A stretch of 48,298 nt of DNA from Streptomyces sp. NRRL S-646 (GCF_000720765.1 NZ_JODC01000034.1:1-48298), one strand, 5' to 3'. Positions 19,249 through 28,562 are shown, numbered from the stretch's first letter. The notes: generated by a model not told the origin, from the sequence alone. Translations and numbers: made by a program.

Positions 19249-20490
19249 TCAGGCGCGGACAGCCAGAAGGCGCCCGTTTTGGAGACCGAAGTACAGGACG
19301 CCGTCGGTCACCGCCGGGGTGGAGAAGATGGGGCTGCCGGTCTGCGCCGTCCACTGCTCGTCGCCCGAGAGCGTGTCCAGCGCCCAGATGCGGCCGTCGT
19401 TGGTTCCGATGTACAGCGTGCCGTTGGCCACCAGCGGAGCCCATCGGACCCAGACCCCTACCTTGCGTCTCCACCGGCTCTCGCCGGACACCGCGTCGAC
19501 CGCCCACAGATACCCGTCCGTGGTGCCGAAGTAGACGATGCCGTCGGCCACGGCCGGGGTGGACTTCACCCATCTGCCCGCCGGCAGCTTCCACCGGACC
19601 TGACCTGTCGCCGCGTCCACTGCCCACAGGTGCCGGTCGGCGCTGCCGACGTAGAGGGTTGCCTCGGCCGCCACCGGCGAGGACCACAGCCCGCTCAGCG
19701 TCTTCAGCCGCCACCGTACCTGGCCGGAAACGGTGTCCAGCGCCCACAGAAAGCCGTCGTTGCTGCCGACGTACACCGAGTTCCCCACCATGGCTGGCGA
19801 GGAGCGCACGCCTTTGCCGACGCCGACCTGCCACCGGCCCTCGCCGGTAGCGGCGTCGACCGCCCGGAAGTAACCGTCGTTGCTGCCGAAGAGGACCATG
19901 CCGTCTGCCACCACCGGCGTGGACCGCACCAGGCCGGCCGTTGGGAACCTCCACCGCTCCTGACCCGAGACGGCATCCACCGCCCACAGGTTCTTGTCCC
20001 AACTACCGATGTACACCGTGCCGTTGACGACGGCCGGGGAGGCTGCCACCACGCCGCCTATCCTGCAGCGCCAGCGTTCCTCGCCGGACACGGCGTCGAC
20101 GGCCCACAGCAGGTGGTTCCAAGATCCGACGTAGACACTACCGTCGACCACGACTGGTGATGATTCCTTCACGGCTCCGCCAGTATCCAGCTGCCAGAGC
20201 AAGGTGCCGCGTCGCTGCCCTTCTTCCTGCCCCTTCCGGTCACCGCCGGCGGCTCGGGCGGAACCCAGGACGTACGGTTTCACGACAACCGGCAGGTAGG
20301 CGAAGTAGCCGATGATCTCGATCGCGTTGAACAGTCCCAGGGGCACGAGGACCAGCACCCACCACGGGGTCAATTGACCCATGACGACTGCTATCAGTGC
20401 AGCGATACAGCCCAGTCCTGAGCAACTGGCCACGAAAAGCTCAAGAGTTCCCTTGGCGCGAAGGCCTCGAAGCAGCATGTCCGACAACAT
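19249..20490 (-). CDS. PQQ-like beta-propeller repeat membrane protein
   Basis: The product is 413 aa. Two hydrophobic helices lie at about residues 19-42 and 44-67, followed by a ~25-residue linker. About eight propeller repeats of 40 residues follow, of the form SSPVVVDGSVYVGSWNHLLW with AVDAVSGEERWR. These are BamB/PQQ-type blades (120-base period in the DNA), so a closed eight-bladed propeller is likely. No PQQ ligands or catalytic residues are obvious; it may be a scaffold or ligand sensor. The topology places the propeller on one face of the membrane. ATG 20490 or 20478 could be the start; neither has a strong ribosome site. Confidence 0.8.
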   Translation of the reverse strand: MLSDMLLRGLRAKGTLELFVASCSGLGCIAALIAVVMGQLTPWWVLVLVPLGLFNAIEIIGYFAYLPVVVKPYVLGSARAAGGDRKGQEEGQRRGTLLWQLDTGGAVKESSPVVVDGSVYVGSWNHLLWAVDAVSGEERWRCRIGGVVAASPAVVNGTVYIGSWDKNLWAVDAVSGQERWRFPTAGLVRSTPVVADGMVLFGSNDGYFRAVDAATGEGRWQVGVGKGVRSSPAMVGNSVYVGSNDGFLWALDTVSGQVRWRLKTLSGLWSSPVAAEATLYVGSADRHLWAVDAATGQVRWKLPAGRWVKSTPAVADGIVYFGTTDGYLWAVDAVSGESRWRRKVGVWVRWAPLVANGTLYIGTNDGRIWALDTLSGDEQWTAQTGSPIFSTPAVTDGVLYFGLQNGRLLAVRA

Positions 20491-20983
20491 ATGATCATCC
20501 GACGTCTGAATTGGCCAACTTTACGGAAAAGGTCAACGGCGGAAACCTGCCCTCACCGACACCCCGGACGAGGCCACCGCCCGGCCGCTCTCCGCCTGAT
20601 GCGGCACTAGTCTCGGCCCATGTCGAGTCCTGGAGTCGTGCCGCCGGAGATCTTGAACCGGCTGCGGCCGATCTGCCTGCAGCTGCCCGAGTCGCCCGCT
20701 CGCATGGGACCGGCAATTTGCGCTCGCCGAAGACACCGAGCAAGTAAGACCGTCCGCGAACCGCTCCCAGACCGGGCCTGCCACTGCGGCGGGCGTAGAT
20801 GATGGGGATATTTGAATTTCCTCACCCTGTACTCAGGATGGCTCCGGAGTTGCTCACCTTGATTCCTCAGACGTGCAGATGCTGATCTGTGAGTGGATGC
20901 CGAACTGCAGGGCTTCCTCTTGGGGTCCAGTGGCTGGGTGGGATCTCTCTCGTGGGTGGGAGACGGGTGGTGTGGGAGCGGGC
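20491..20983. other. Region without an intact gene
   Basis: Apart from the short MmcQ/YjbR-like start at 20620, I see no supportable gene. The minus-strand frames across it are arginine- or histidine-rich and look like shadows. The AT-richer patch at about 20810-20870 stands out from its surroundings and may be an element boundary. Confidence 0.4.
20620..20700 (+). pseudogene. N-terminal scrap of an MmcQ/YjbR-family protein
   Basis: ATG 20620 opens MSSPGVVPPEILNRLRPIC followed by LQLPE. This resembles the first ~25 residues of MmcQ/YjbR-like DNA-binding-fold proteins, which usually continue with an E-WVGTRW segment. Here the match ends at about 20695, and what follows in all frames is unrelated. 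It is therefore a truncated gene; the short match keeps confidence moderate. Confidence 0.4.
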
Positions 20984-21343
20984 TCAGGGTTCGATGGCGA
21001 GGTGTTCGATGAGGTCGTTGCGCAGCGTGAACTGATAGCGCAGATCGACGGTGCCGCCGGGGAAGTCGCCTTCGAGGTGGTGTGTGGCGATGTAGTGGGC
21101 CGGGTCGGTCTCCTGGGCGTTCGTGAGGTGGATGGTGTAGGTGAATTCGGTGGCGGATCGGTTCAGCCACCGCTCGATCGCGGCGCTGCCCTGGTAGGTG
21201 CTGCCGTCGTCCATCACTGTGGCGTCGTCGGTGAACGCCGTGACCGCGGTGGCGGTGTCCTGGGCGCGGTGCGCTGTGAGGTAGCGGGTGATCACCTCGG
21301 GCAGGTCGTCCGGGGCGATGGTGCGGGGCTGGTTGTCGTGCAT
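20984..21343 (-). CDS. Nuclear transport factor 2 (SnoaL)-like protein
   Basis: This 119-aa protein has the NTF2-like cone fold signature: an N-terminal helix with VITRYLTAHRAQDTATAV, then FTDDATVMDDGSTYQG and a C-terminal beta sheet ending RNDLIEHLAIEP. The family includes small isomerases, hydrolases and stress proteins, and catalytic residues cannot be assigned. ATG 21343 has AGGAG four bases upstream. It lies 25 bases after an SDR gene on the same strand, so the two form an operon facing an HxlR regulator. Confidence 0.83.
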   Translation of the reverse strand: MHDNQPRTIAPDDLPEVITRYLTAHRAQDTATAVTAFTDDATVMDDGSTYQGSAAIERWLNRSATEFTYTIHLTNAQETDPAHYIATHHLEGDFPGGTVDLRYQFTLRNDLIEHLAIEP

Positions 21344-21368
21344 GACGCTCCTGATGGTGGTGGCGGGT

Positions 21369-22154
21369 TCAGACGGTGGGGGTGGTGCCGCCATCGATGA
21401 CGTGTTCGGCGCCGACGATGGCCGAGGCACGGTCGGAGACGAGGAAGGCGACGAGTTCGGCGACCTCCTCGGGGCGGTTGGGGCGGCCGAGCGGGATGCC
21501 TCCGAGGGTGTCCATGAGCCGGCCCAGTGCTGCTTCCTGGGAGATGCCGGCGTCGTGGGCGATCCGGGCGACGAGGTTGTCGGCGGCCGAGGTCTGGACG
21601 AAGCCGGGCGAGACGGTGTTGACGCGGACGCCGTGCGGGGCGACCTCGTTGGCCAGTCCTTTGCTGTAGGTGGTCAGAGCGGCTTTGGCGGCGGCGTAGG
21701 CCAGGGTGCCGTTCCACAGCGGCATGCGGCGCTGGATCGAGGTGACGTGCACGATCGCGCCCTTGCCTGTGGCGATCATGTGGGGGAGGAGTGCGCGGTC
21801 CAGGCGGACAGCGGCCAGCAGGTTCGTGTTCAGCTCTCGTGCCCAGTCGTCCTCGCTGAGCGCGGCGAATCCGCCTGCCGGCGCTTCGGAGCCGCCGAGG
21901 GTGTTGACCAGGATGTCGACGCCTCCCAGGCGGGCGTCCACCTCGGAGGCGACGTGGGCGGCGCCCTGGGCGGTGGACAGGTCGGCGGTGATGAACGTCT
22001 TCTCCTCGACGTCGGCGGGGCGGCTGCGGGCGGTGACCAGTACGGTCGCGCCGGCCTCGGCGAGCCGCCGGGCGATCGCGGCTCCGGTGCCCTTGGTGCC
22101 GCCGGTGACCAGAGCACATCGGCCTTCGAGGGATTCACTGATGGATGTGGTCAC
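21369..22154 (-). CDS. SDR family NAD(P)-dependent oxidoreductase
   Basis: The product is a 261-aa classical short-chain dehydrogenase. The cofactor loop is TGGTKGTG at residues 17-24, ADLS near 57, and VNTLGG in place of the usual NNAG near 83-88. The catalytic set is Ser139, Tyr153 and Lys157 in [10 protein letters not shown]. It ends GGTTPTV, as in many fabG-like members. It should reduce or oxidise a carbonyl/alcohol; the substrate is unknown. The GTG at 22154 has only a weak ribosome site. It is first in a two-gene operon with the NTF2-like gene and divergent from the HxlR regulator, with the palindrome at 22207 upstream. Confidence 0.9.
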   Translation of the reverse strand: MTTSISESLEGRCALVTGGTKGTGAAIARRLAEAGATVLVTARSRPADVEEKTFITADLSTAQGAAHVASEVDARLGGVDILVNTLGGSEAPAGGFAALSEDDWARELNTNLLAAVRLDRALLPHMIATGKGAIVHVTSIQRRMPLWNGTLAYAAAKAALTTYSKGLANEVAPHGVRVNTVSPGFVQTSAADNLVARIAHDAGISQEAALGRLMDTLGGIPLGRPNRPEEVAELVAFLVSDRASAIVGAEHVIDGGTTPTV

Positions 22155-22206
22155 GTTGTGGTCCGTTTCCGGGCGCGACTGTTCGGGGCGCCGCTCCCGT
22201 TTCGAC

Positions 22207-22241
22207 TGCTAAAATAGAAGCTACCTACTTCGACTTTAGCA
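22207..22241. promoter_or_regulatory. Palindromic operator between the SDR operon and hxlR
   Basis: TGCTAAAATAGAAG at 22207-22220 and CTTCGACTTTAGCA at 22228-22241 form an inverted repeat with 12 of 14 matches around 7 bases. It lies in the 108-base divergent intergenic region and is markedly AT-rich for this genome. HxlR/DUF24 regulators bind such dyads next to their own genes, so this is most likely the site for the adjacent regulator, controlling both directions. Confidence 0.75.
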
Positions 22242-22262
22242 GTAACTGAGGGGATGGTCGCC

Positions 22263-22772
22263 GTGGCAAGCCGGATCAGGCTGGAGGACCGCGAGTGCCC
22301 GCTGTCCACGACGGTGGAGCACGTCGGCGAGTGGTGGACACTGCTGATCCTCCACGACGCCTTCGACGGCTACACCCGCTTCGACCAGTTCCAGGAGAGC
22401 CTGGGCATCTCCTCCAGCATGCTCACCACCCGGCTGAAGACCCTCGTCGCGGACGGCCTGCTGGAGCGCCGGCCCTACCAGACCAGCCCCGTCCGGCACG
22501 AGTACGTACTCACCGAACTCGGACGCTCCCTGCGTCCGGTGATTGTCGCCCTGGCCGCCTGGGGCAACTCCCGCCTCAAGCCGGCGGAGCGCAGCATGAT
22601 CCTCGTCGACACGCACAGCGGCGAGGAGGTCGAGCCCGTCGTCGTCGACGCCAAGACCGGCCGCCGACTCGACGACAGCACCGCCTACGTCTTCACCGCG
22701 GGCCCCGCGGCCAGCGACGCGATGCGCAGCCGCTACGCGGAACGGCTCGTCATTCCCAACGAAGAGGCGTAA
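22263..22772 (+). CDS. HxlR-family transcriptional regulator
   Basis: The product is a 169-aa winged-helix protein. The HxlR/DUF24 core is at residues ~10-100: RECPLSTTVEHVGEWWTLLI, then RFDQFQESLGISSSMLTTRL and VRHEYVLTELGRSL. Cys12 sits at the position used as a redox or electrophile sensor in this family (for example YodB, HypR). A C-terminal extension of ~65 residues, with VVVDAKTGRRLD, is like that of longer HxlR members. GTG 22263 is favoured because GAGGGG lies at a good distance upstream, while ATG 22254 directly abuts it. It probably represses the divergent SDR/NTF2 operon and itself through the 22207 dyad. Confidence 0.9.
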   Translation: MASRIRLEDRECPLSTTVEHVGEWWTLLILHDAFDGYTRFDQFQESLGISSSMLTTRLKTLVADGLLERRPYQTSPVRHEYVLTELGRSLRPVIVALAAWGNSRLKPAERSMILVDTHSGEEVEPVVVDAKTGRRLDDSTAYVFTAGPAASDAMRSRYAERLVIPNEEA

Positions 22773-23241
22773 GCCCGCCCGGAAGAGCCTCGTACAGCCC
22801 GAGCCGGGCCGAAAGCACGGACTGCCTTTGACCAGCCTCGCGGCATCGGCTTGTCGCCGACGATACCTGCCAACCCTCCCCGGTCGTTGAGAACTGGATC
22901 AAGCGAGGCGAGGAGCAACACCGGCCGTTTCCAAGAATCCCCATCATAGAAGGCGGCTCAGCACCCTCTTCAAGTCGTCCTCCCCGTCCAGGTCGGCGGC
23001 TCACAGGCAGCGGCGCACGAACTGGGTGACCCAGACGAGTGCCCGGGGAGCCTTGGACACCATCGCCGCGGCGCCTTGATCCTCAGGGAGTTGCTGTCGT
23101 GGAGAGAATCGTCGATCACGGCGATGACCGGGTCGTCGTAGGCGCCGGCGACGGGCGCGAAGAGCTCGCACGCGCCCTTTTGCGGACCACCTCCTAGGCT
23201 CACCATGGAGCTGGCCGGGACGAGCAACGGGGAGTGGTCGC
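22773..23241. other. 469-base intergenic region before the STAND gene
   Basis: No gene is supported. A minus-strand frame near 23070-23170 reads PVIAVIDDSLHDSNSL and could be degraded protein-coding sequence, but I cannot place it in a family. GGGGAG at 23229-23234 serves the STAND gene at 23242. No terminator is evident for the upstream hxlR gene. Confidence 0.4.
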
Positions 23242-26200
23242 ATGGCAGCCGAGCGGCGGTTCCTGATCACCGACGTGCCACGCCTGCGCGACCTGCTGGT
23301 GCCGCGGGGCTACACGGCGGAAACCACACGCGCCGACTGGGCCGAGAGCGTCGGCCTGGGTGCGCAGGACATCGTCGTCGCGTACTCGTCCACAGCCGAC
23401 GACCTGGATGTCCGGCTCCAACAGCGGCCGCCCGGGCACCTCCTGATCATCCGTGACGTCCGCTCCGCCGACGCCGAACCGCCCGCCACGGCAACCTCCC
23501 CCACCCTGCTCTGCGTACGTGACGAGCCCGGCGAGAGCGCGTTCCCGGACGCGCTGGGGCAGGTCCTGGAGCAGCCGTGTCTCGGCGCGCGTGCCGAGTT
23601 CCTTCCGCTGCGGGAGGTCGTCGAGCGGATCAACCAGTACTTCCGCGCGCGGCGCCTGGCTCAGCACGTCTCGCTGCACCCCGCCGACCACACCGGTCCC
23701 GACCCCTTCTTCCTCAACCCTCGGCACGTCCCCGACCTGCCGCCCGACGGCCTGGACGTCGCCGCCATCGATCGTCTACGACACCGTCACCGCGGCCGCT
23801 TCGAACCGCGGGCCCGTGGCCTTGAGCACCTCGGAGAGCGCGGGGACCACTTCGTCGGGCGCGCCGCGGTCCTGGCGGAACTGGGCCGATGGCTCGCCGG
23901 CTGGCACGACCGCCGGGCCCGGGTCGTCACCGGCGACCCGGGCTCCGGGAAGTCCGCGGTCCTGGGAAGACTCCTGCTGCCACCGGACGCGTGCCCGAAC
24001 CCCCTTGTCCCGCCCGGCATGCCCCTCGTGCCCCTGGACGCGTGGCGTGCCTCAGTGGGAGACCTGATCGACGATCTGGCCGCCGTGGTGGGGGTGCCCA
24101 GCTCGGGCGGCGACGGACGGGACGCACTGCTGGAGACCCTGGGGCAGCGCACCACACCGGTGACCGTCGTGGTCGACGCCCTGGACGAGGCCGGACCCGC
24201 CGGCGACGGCGCGGAAGGCGCCGAGATCGCCCGGCGGTTGCTCCAGCCGCTGTCCGCGATGCCCGGGGTGCGGCTGATCGTGGGCGCCCGGCGCCCGCTG
24301 CTGCCCGCCCTCGGCCGCGCGACGACCGTCCTGGACCTGGACCGGCAAGGCTTCTTCACCCGCGACGACATCCTCGGCTACGCCCGCAGCCTGCTCCTGG
24401 ACGCCGACGAGCCGGACAGCCTGTCCCCCTACCGCGACCGCCCGGACCTGGCCGAGACGGTCGCGCAGGGGATCGCCGAGCGGGCCGGAACCTGCTTCCT
24501 GGTCGCCCGTATGACCGCCCGCGCCCTGGTGCAGGGGCAGATCACCGTCGATCCCACACGGCCCGGCTGGGAGCGGGACCTGCCCAGTGACATCGGGCAG
24601 GCGTTCGCCGGCTACCTCGACCGCTTCGGCCCGCAACGGGACAAGGTCACCCGCCTGTTGACGCCCCTGGCCTACGCCCAGGGCAGCGGACTGCCCTGGT
24701 CCTCGGTGTGGGGAACCGTCGTAGAGGCACTTGCCGGTGAGCGCTGCTACCCGGAGGACCTGGAGTGGTTGCACAGGAACGCGGGTGAATACGTGGTCGA
24801 CGCCGCCGGCGGATCGGGCTACCGGCTCTACCACGAGACGCTGGCCGAGCATCTGCGCACGCCCGGCAGCGAGGCGGCCGCCCACCGGGCCATCGCCGAA
24901 GCCCTGCTGGCCCAGGTCCGGTCCGAGAGCGGCGGACAGGCCTGGGCGCGGGCCCATCCCTACATCCGCGAGCACCTCGCCGATCACGCGGCCGCGGGCG
25001 GGATGCTCGAACAGCTCCTCGACGACAACGAGTACCTGGTGTACGCCGGTCCGGCCTCGCTGATGCGTTCCCTGCGGACGGCGCCGCCGACCGTCGGGGG
25101 CGTCGCCGGTTCGGTCTACCGCGCCTCGGCCAGCGTCCACGCGAGCCTCTCGCCGAGGGAGCGGCGCGACATCCTCGCCATCGACGCCGCCCGTTTCAAC
25201 CGGCCCGACGACACCGTCCGCGCGTTCGCCGAGGGGCGGCCCTGGCGGCCGCTCTGGGCGACCGGCAGTCTCGTGCACAGCGCGCTGCGCACGACTTTGA
25301 CGGGCCGTCAGGGTCACGCCGTGGGAATCTCCTGCGTCCGGGTCGACGACCGCCCGCACGTCCTCGCCATCGACAGCGAGGCCCCTGGTCCCCGCACCTC
25401 CCCCTTCTTCCCCGACGGCGTGATCCGGATCTGGGACCTCACCAGCGGCTCCGAGACGGGCACTCTCGCCGGGCACCGGGGAAGGATCAACGCCGTGGCG
25501 GGCTACGAGTTCGAGGGCCGGGCCTACGCGGTCACGGTCAGCCCCGCCGATCTTCTGGGCAACGGCGCCGGCGACGGCTCCGTCAGGCTGTGGGACCTGG
25601 CCGAGGAAACAGGGCAGGTCGTCGCGTCGGGCGACCTCGGCCACATGAGCTCCGTGGCCTGCGCGGTCGTCGACGGGCAGCCCCACGCCGTCACCGGGAA
25701 CCAGACCGGCGAGGCCGCGGTGCGCGTATGGAACCTGGCCACGCATGAACTGCGCCGCCGGCTCTCCGACCACACCGGAGCGGTCACCTCCCTCGGCTGC
25801 GCCGACATCGACGGCCGCCCGCACGCCGTCGTGGGCTGTCAGGGCGGCGGGATCTGGGTGTACGACCTCGTCGACTGCACCCTGCGCACCGTCCTCACCG
25901 GCGACAGCCGCTGGGTGCACGCCGTCGCCTGCGTCACCATCGACGGACTCCCGCACGTCGTCGCCCACGGCACCGACGAAGAGCCGCGGGTGCTGTGCCT
26001 CGACGACGGCTCACCGCGTACGACACTCACCGGATCCACGTCCGGTCTGTCCGCCCTGGCCTGCACGGACATCGGGGGACGTCCGCACGCGGTCACGGGA
26101 GGCCGGGATGGCAAGGTGCGCCTGTGGGACCTGGAGACCGGCAGGGAACAGGCCGCCTTCACCGGCCACGCCTCCGGCGTGAACGCGGTCGCCTGCATCG

Positions 26201-27231
26201 GCATCGACGGACGCGCCCATGCGATCACCGGCAGCGGAGAGCCGGCCGCCCGCGTGTGGGACCTCACCGAGGACAGCCGCATCAACACCATCAGGAGAGG
26301 GCACACCGCCCAGGTCTCCGGCGCGGCCTGCGTCACCATCGACGGACGCCCGCACGCGGTCACCATCGGCCGCGACGACGTCCTGCGCGTCTGGGACGCG
26401 GACAGCGGGGCACCGCGCGCTCAGCTCACCGGCCACTCCGCCGGCGGCTGGGGACATCCCCCGAGCCTGGACTGCGTCATGATCGGCGGACGCCCCTACG
26501 CGGTCACCGGCGGTGCCGACCACACCGTACGGGTCTGGGACCTCACCGGCGCCCGGCAGCGGTCCGTGCGCACCGGCCATGAGAACCAGGTCCATGCCCT
26601 GACCTGCGCCACCCTCCAGTGGCAGCCACAGGCCCTCAGTACCGGCGGCGACTGGACCCTGCGGCTCTGGGACATGGCGGACGACTCCCGTCCCGAACGG
26701 GTCCTGCACTGCGGTCGGCCCTCCCGGCACGAGTACGATCCGGGCCGCAGCGCCTACGCCGTGGTGTGCACCGAGCTCGACGGACGCCCGCACGCGGCCC
26801 TGGCCTGGGGCGGTCGCGATCCCGAGGTGCACCTCATGGACCTGACCGACGGAGAGACACGCGAGGTCCTGCGGTGCGCCACGGGAGGGGTGTCCGTCCT
26901 CGCGCTCGCGCACATCATGAATGAGCCCCATGTCGTCGCCTGCGGCGACGGCGTCGAGGTGTGGAACCTCGCCGACAGTACCCGGCGCGCCGTCCTCGCC
27001 GGACACACGGCCCGGGTCTACGCGGCGGCGTGCGCCGAGCTGGACGGCCGACCCTTCGCTTTCACCACCGGTGCCGACCGCACGCTACGGGTGTGGGACC
27101 TGCTGTCGAACGAGCCGGCCGACTGCATCGCGCTGCCCCTGGAAGGATACGCCGTCACTGCCACGCCGACCCGGATCCTGGTCGGGATCGACGACGACAT
27201 CGTCATGTTCACCCGCAAGCGAGGCAGTTGA
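23242..27231 (+). CDS. STAND NTPase with degenerate caspase-like N-terminus and WD40 propeller
   Basis: The product is 1329 aa. Residues 1-185 have the layout of actinobacterial caspase-STAND proteins, ending with FFLNPRHVPDLPPDGLDV and RGLEHLGERGDHFVGR. The region is short, and the usual His (GHG) and Cys (DTC) catalytic motifs are not there: the strand reads LLIIRDVRS. An NTPase follows with Walker A GDPGSGKS (231-238) and Walker B VTVVVDALDE (to 316). An all-helical region runs to ~670, and then about a dozen WD40-type blades follow, many with an IDGRPHAVTGG turn and VRVWDL strand. STAND proteins sense a trigger through the repeats and oligomerise through the NTPase to activate the effector. 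ATG 23242 has GGGGAG at 23229-23234. It converges with a KAP NTPase gene, stops six bases apart. Confidence 0.88.
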   Translation: MAAERRFLITDVPRLRDLLVPRGYTAETTRADWAESVGLGAQDIVVAYSSTADDLDVRLQQRPPGHLLIIRDVRSADAEPPATATSPTLLCVRDEPGESAFPDALGQVLEQPCLGARAEFLPLREVVERINQYFRARRLAQHVSLHPADHTGPDPFFLNPRHVPDLPPDGLDVAAIDRLRHRHRGRFEPRARGLEHLGERGDHFVGRAAVLAELGRWLAGWHDRRARVVTGDPGSGKSAVLGRLLLPPDACPNPLVPPGMPLVPLDAWRASVGDLIDDLAAVVGVPSSGGDGRDALLETLGQRTTPVTVVVDALDEAGPAGDGAEGAEIARRLLQPLSAMPGVRLIVGARRPLLPALGRATTVLDLDRQGFFTRDDILGYARSLLLDADEPDSLSPYRDRPDLAETVAQGIAERAGTCFLVARMTARALVQGQITVDPTRPGWERDLPSDIGQAFAGYLDRFGPQRDKVTRLLTPLAYAQGSGLPWSSVWGTVVEALAGERCYPEDLEWLHRNAGEYVVDAAGGSGYRLYHETLAEHLRTPGSEAAAHRAIAEALLAQVRSESGGQAWARAHPYIREHLADHAAAGGMLEQLLDDNEYLVYAGPASLMRSLRTAPPTVGGVAGSVYRASASVHASLSPRERRDILAIDAARFNRPDDTVRAFAEGRPWRPLWATGSLVHSALRTTLTGRQGHAVGISCVRVDDRPHVLAIDSEAPGPRTSPFFPDGVIRIWDLTSGSETGTLAGHRGRINAVAGYEFEGRAYAVTVSPADLLGNGAGDGSVRLWDLAEETGQVVASGDLGHMSSVACAVVDGQPHAVTGNQTGEAAVRVWNLATHELRRRLSDHTGAVTSLGCADIDGRPHAVVGCQGGGIWVYDLVDCTLRTVLTGDSRWVHAVACVTIDGLPHVVAHGTDEEPRVLCLDDGSPRTTLTGSTSGLSALACTDIGGRPHAVTGGRDGKVRLWDLETGREQAAFTGHASGVNAVACIGIDGRAHAITGSGEPAARVWDLTEDSRINTIRRGHTAQVSGAACVTIDGRPHAVTIGRDDVLRVWDADSGAPRAQLTGHSAGGWGHPPSLDCVMIGGRPYAVTGGADHTVRVWDLTGARQRSVRTGHENQVHALTCATLQWQPQALSTGGDWTLRLWDMADDSRPERVLHCGRPSRHEYDPGRSAYAVVCTELDGRPHAALAWGGRDPEVHLMDLTDGETREVLRCATGGVSVLALAHIMNEPHVVACGDGVEVWNLADSTRRAVLAGHTARVYAAACAELDGRPFAFTTGADRTLRVWDLLSNEPADCIALPLEGYAVTATPTRILVGIDDDIVMFTRKRGS

Positions 27232-27237
27232 CCCCAG

Positions 27238-28509
27238 TCAGTCGGGGACGCCGTCCGGACCGGCCGTCCTGCGCAGCGTGCTGATCAGCGCCAGCACGGC
27301 GGGGCCGTCCGGCGGGGTGACGCGATCCCCTCCGCCGTACATGAGCAGATTCTCCAGCTCGGCGTCCAGTGCGAAGTGGTGCAGAGCGCCGGAGAAACCC
27401 GTCCGGAAGCTCGCCGCGTTCCTCGGATCCCCCTGCACGCGTTCGAAATAGTCCGTCAGGACGCGCCAGCTGTCCGGTTCGGCAGCGAGGTGATGGAAAA
27501 AACTCCGGTACCGCGTCCGGAAGATGAGGAGCAACGCAAGCTGCAGGCCCGTCAGGCGAGTCGGAGCACTGCCGGTCTGGGCCCGGGTGACGGCCAGCGC
27601 CATGCTCAGGACGTTGAGGTAGCGCTTCAGCCGTCTGGGGTTGTTGCCCAGACTGTGCCGCAGCAGACCCCAGAAGAAGTCCAGGTCCGCGAAATCCGGA
27701 ATGGTCGTGCCGTAGGCGGCCCGCAGCGTGTCGAAGCCCACATCCGGCAGGAAGAACGGCAGTTGGACGATCTTGTCGAGATACGCCAGGCCCGACACCA
27801 CCTCGGCCGGTGCGCCCTTGAGCGCCTCGCCGAACTTGTTGGTGGCCACCGCAGCCAGCACATCCAGGTCCAGGGCCAGTACGAACACGCACTGCGTCTC
27901 GGCCAGGAACAGCTTCAGCGACTCCAGTACGGTCATGGCGGATTCGGGCGTGCACCGGTCGAGGTCGTCCACGAAGACGATGAGCCGGCCCTCGTCGCCG
28001 ACGAACTCCTTGACCGCCTGGGCGAAATCAGTCTCGAAGCGGTTGATCTGCCGGTACTGCTCCGAGTCCCGTACGGCGATGTCCTGGAGCATCTGATCCA
28101 CGGCCTCGCCCTTGATGACACCGCCGGTGCCGAGCGCCGTCGCCGCTCCCAGACCGGCCCTGACGGACAGCCAGGTCGCCGCCCTGGCCAGCCGGCGCGC
28201 CTTCTCGCCGAGCCTCTCCTCCTTCTCCAGCTCGGCGAGGATCGTGTGCAGCAGCGCCGCCCACACCTCGACCTTCCGGTCGTACTTCCACGGGTTGAAC
28301 CAGATCGTGCGGACCTTCTCCCGCGCGAAGCGCTCCTCCCACAGCTTCAGGAAGCTCGACTTGCCGGACCCCCAGGAGCCGAACACCCCGACGGTGAGCG
28401 GCAGCGGCTTGGCCTGGGCGACTGCCTCGTGCAGGACGGTGACATACGGCTCGAAGTGGAAGGCGTCGTCCTCGGGGCGGCTGATGGGGTTGTCGGTGAG
28501 CGGACGCAC
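27238..28509 (-). CDS. KAP-family P-loop NTPase
   Basis: The product is 423 aa from GTG 28509, which has an ideal AGGAGG eight bases upstream. An in-frame ATG at 28566 overlaps the upstream stop as ATGA and is an alternative. Walker A is GSWGSGKS (44-51), followed by IWFNPWKYDR, a KAP hallmark. A mildly hydrophobic insertion (~112-132) takes the place of the membrane helices often found between the Walker motifs, then Walker B LIVFVDDLDR (176-185) and a sensor region VFVLALDLDVL. The C-terminal half is helical. KAP proteins include F-plasmid PifA, which excludes phage T7. It is second in an operon with the NB-ARC gene upstream and converges with the STAND gene. Confidence 0.88.
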   Translation of the reverse strand: MRPLTDNPISRPEDDAFHFEPYVTVLHEAVAQAKPLPLTVGVFGSWGSGKSSFLKLWEERFAREKVRTIWFNPWKYDRKVEVWAALLHTILAELEKEERLGEKARRLARAATWLSVRAGLGAATALGTGGVIKGEAVDQMLQDIAVRDSEQYRQINRFETDFAQAVKEFVGDEGRLIVFVDDLDRCTPESAMTVLESLKLFLAETQCVFVLALDLDVLAAVATNKFGEALKGAPAEVVSGLAYLDKIVQLPFFLPDVGFDTLRAAYGTTIPDFADLDFFWGLLRHSLGNNPRRLKRYLNVLSMALAVTRAQTGSAPTRLTGLQLALLLIFRTRYRSFFHHLAAEPDSWRVLTDYFERVQGDPRNAASFRTGFSGALHHFALDAELENLLMYGGGDRVTPPDGPAVLALISTLRRTAGPDGVPD

Positions 28510-28562
28510 AGGTGTTGCCTCCTGACGGCGGACGGCGGACGGGTGACGCCTCAGCGGGCGGC

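Noticed and set aside
19300..20150. 120-base periodic DNA repeats
   Set aside because: They are the coding repeats of the PQQ-type propeller protein.
20607..21170. Arg/His-rich minus-strand frame
   Set aside because: It overlaps the antisense of a supported NTF2-like gene and has random-looking composition.
24052..25968. Long antisense frame across the STAND gene
   Set aside because: Same reason: no ribosome site, no motif, and the repeats of the sense gene produce repetitive antisense text.
25700..26600. Regularly spaced similar DNA units that might suggest a CRISPR or tandem repeat
   Set aside because: The period of about 130 bases and the in-frame WD40 pattern explain them as protein repeats; there are no short identical repeats with unique spacers.
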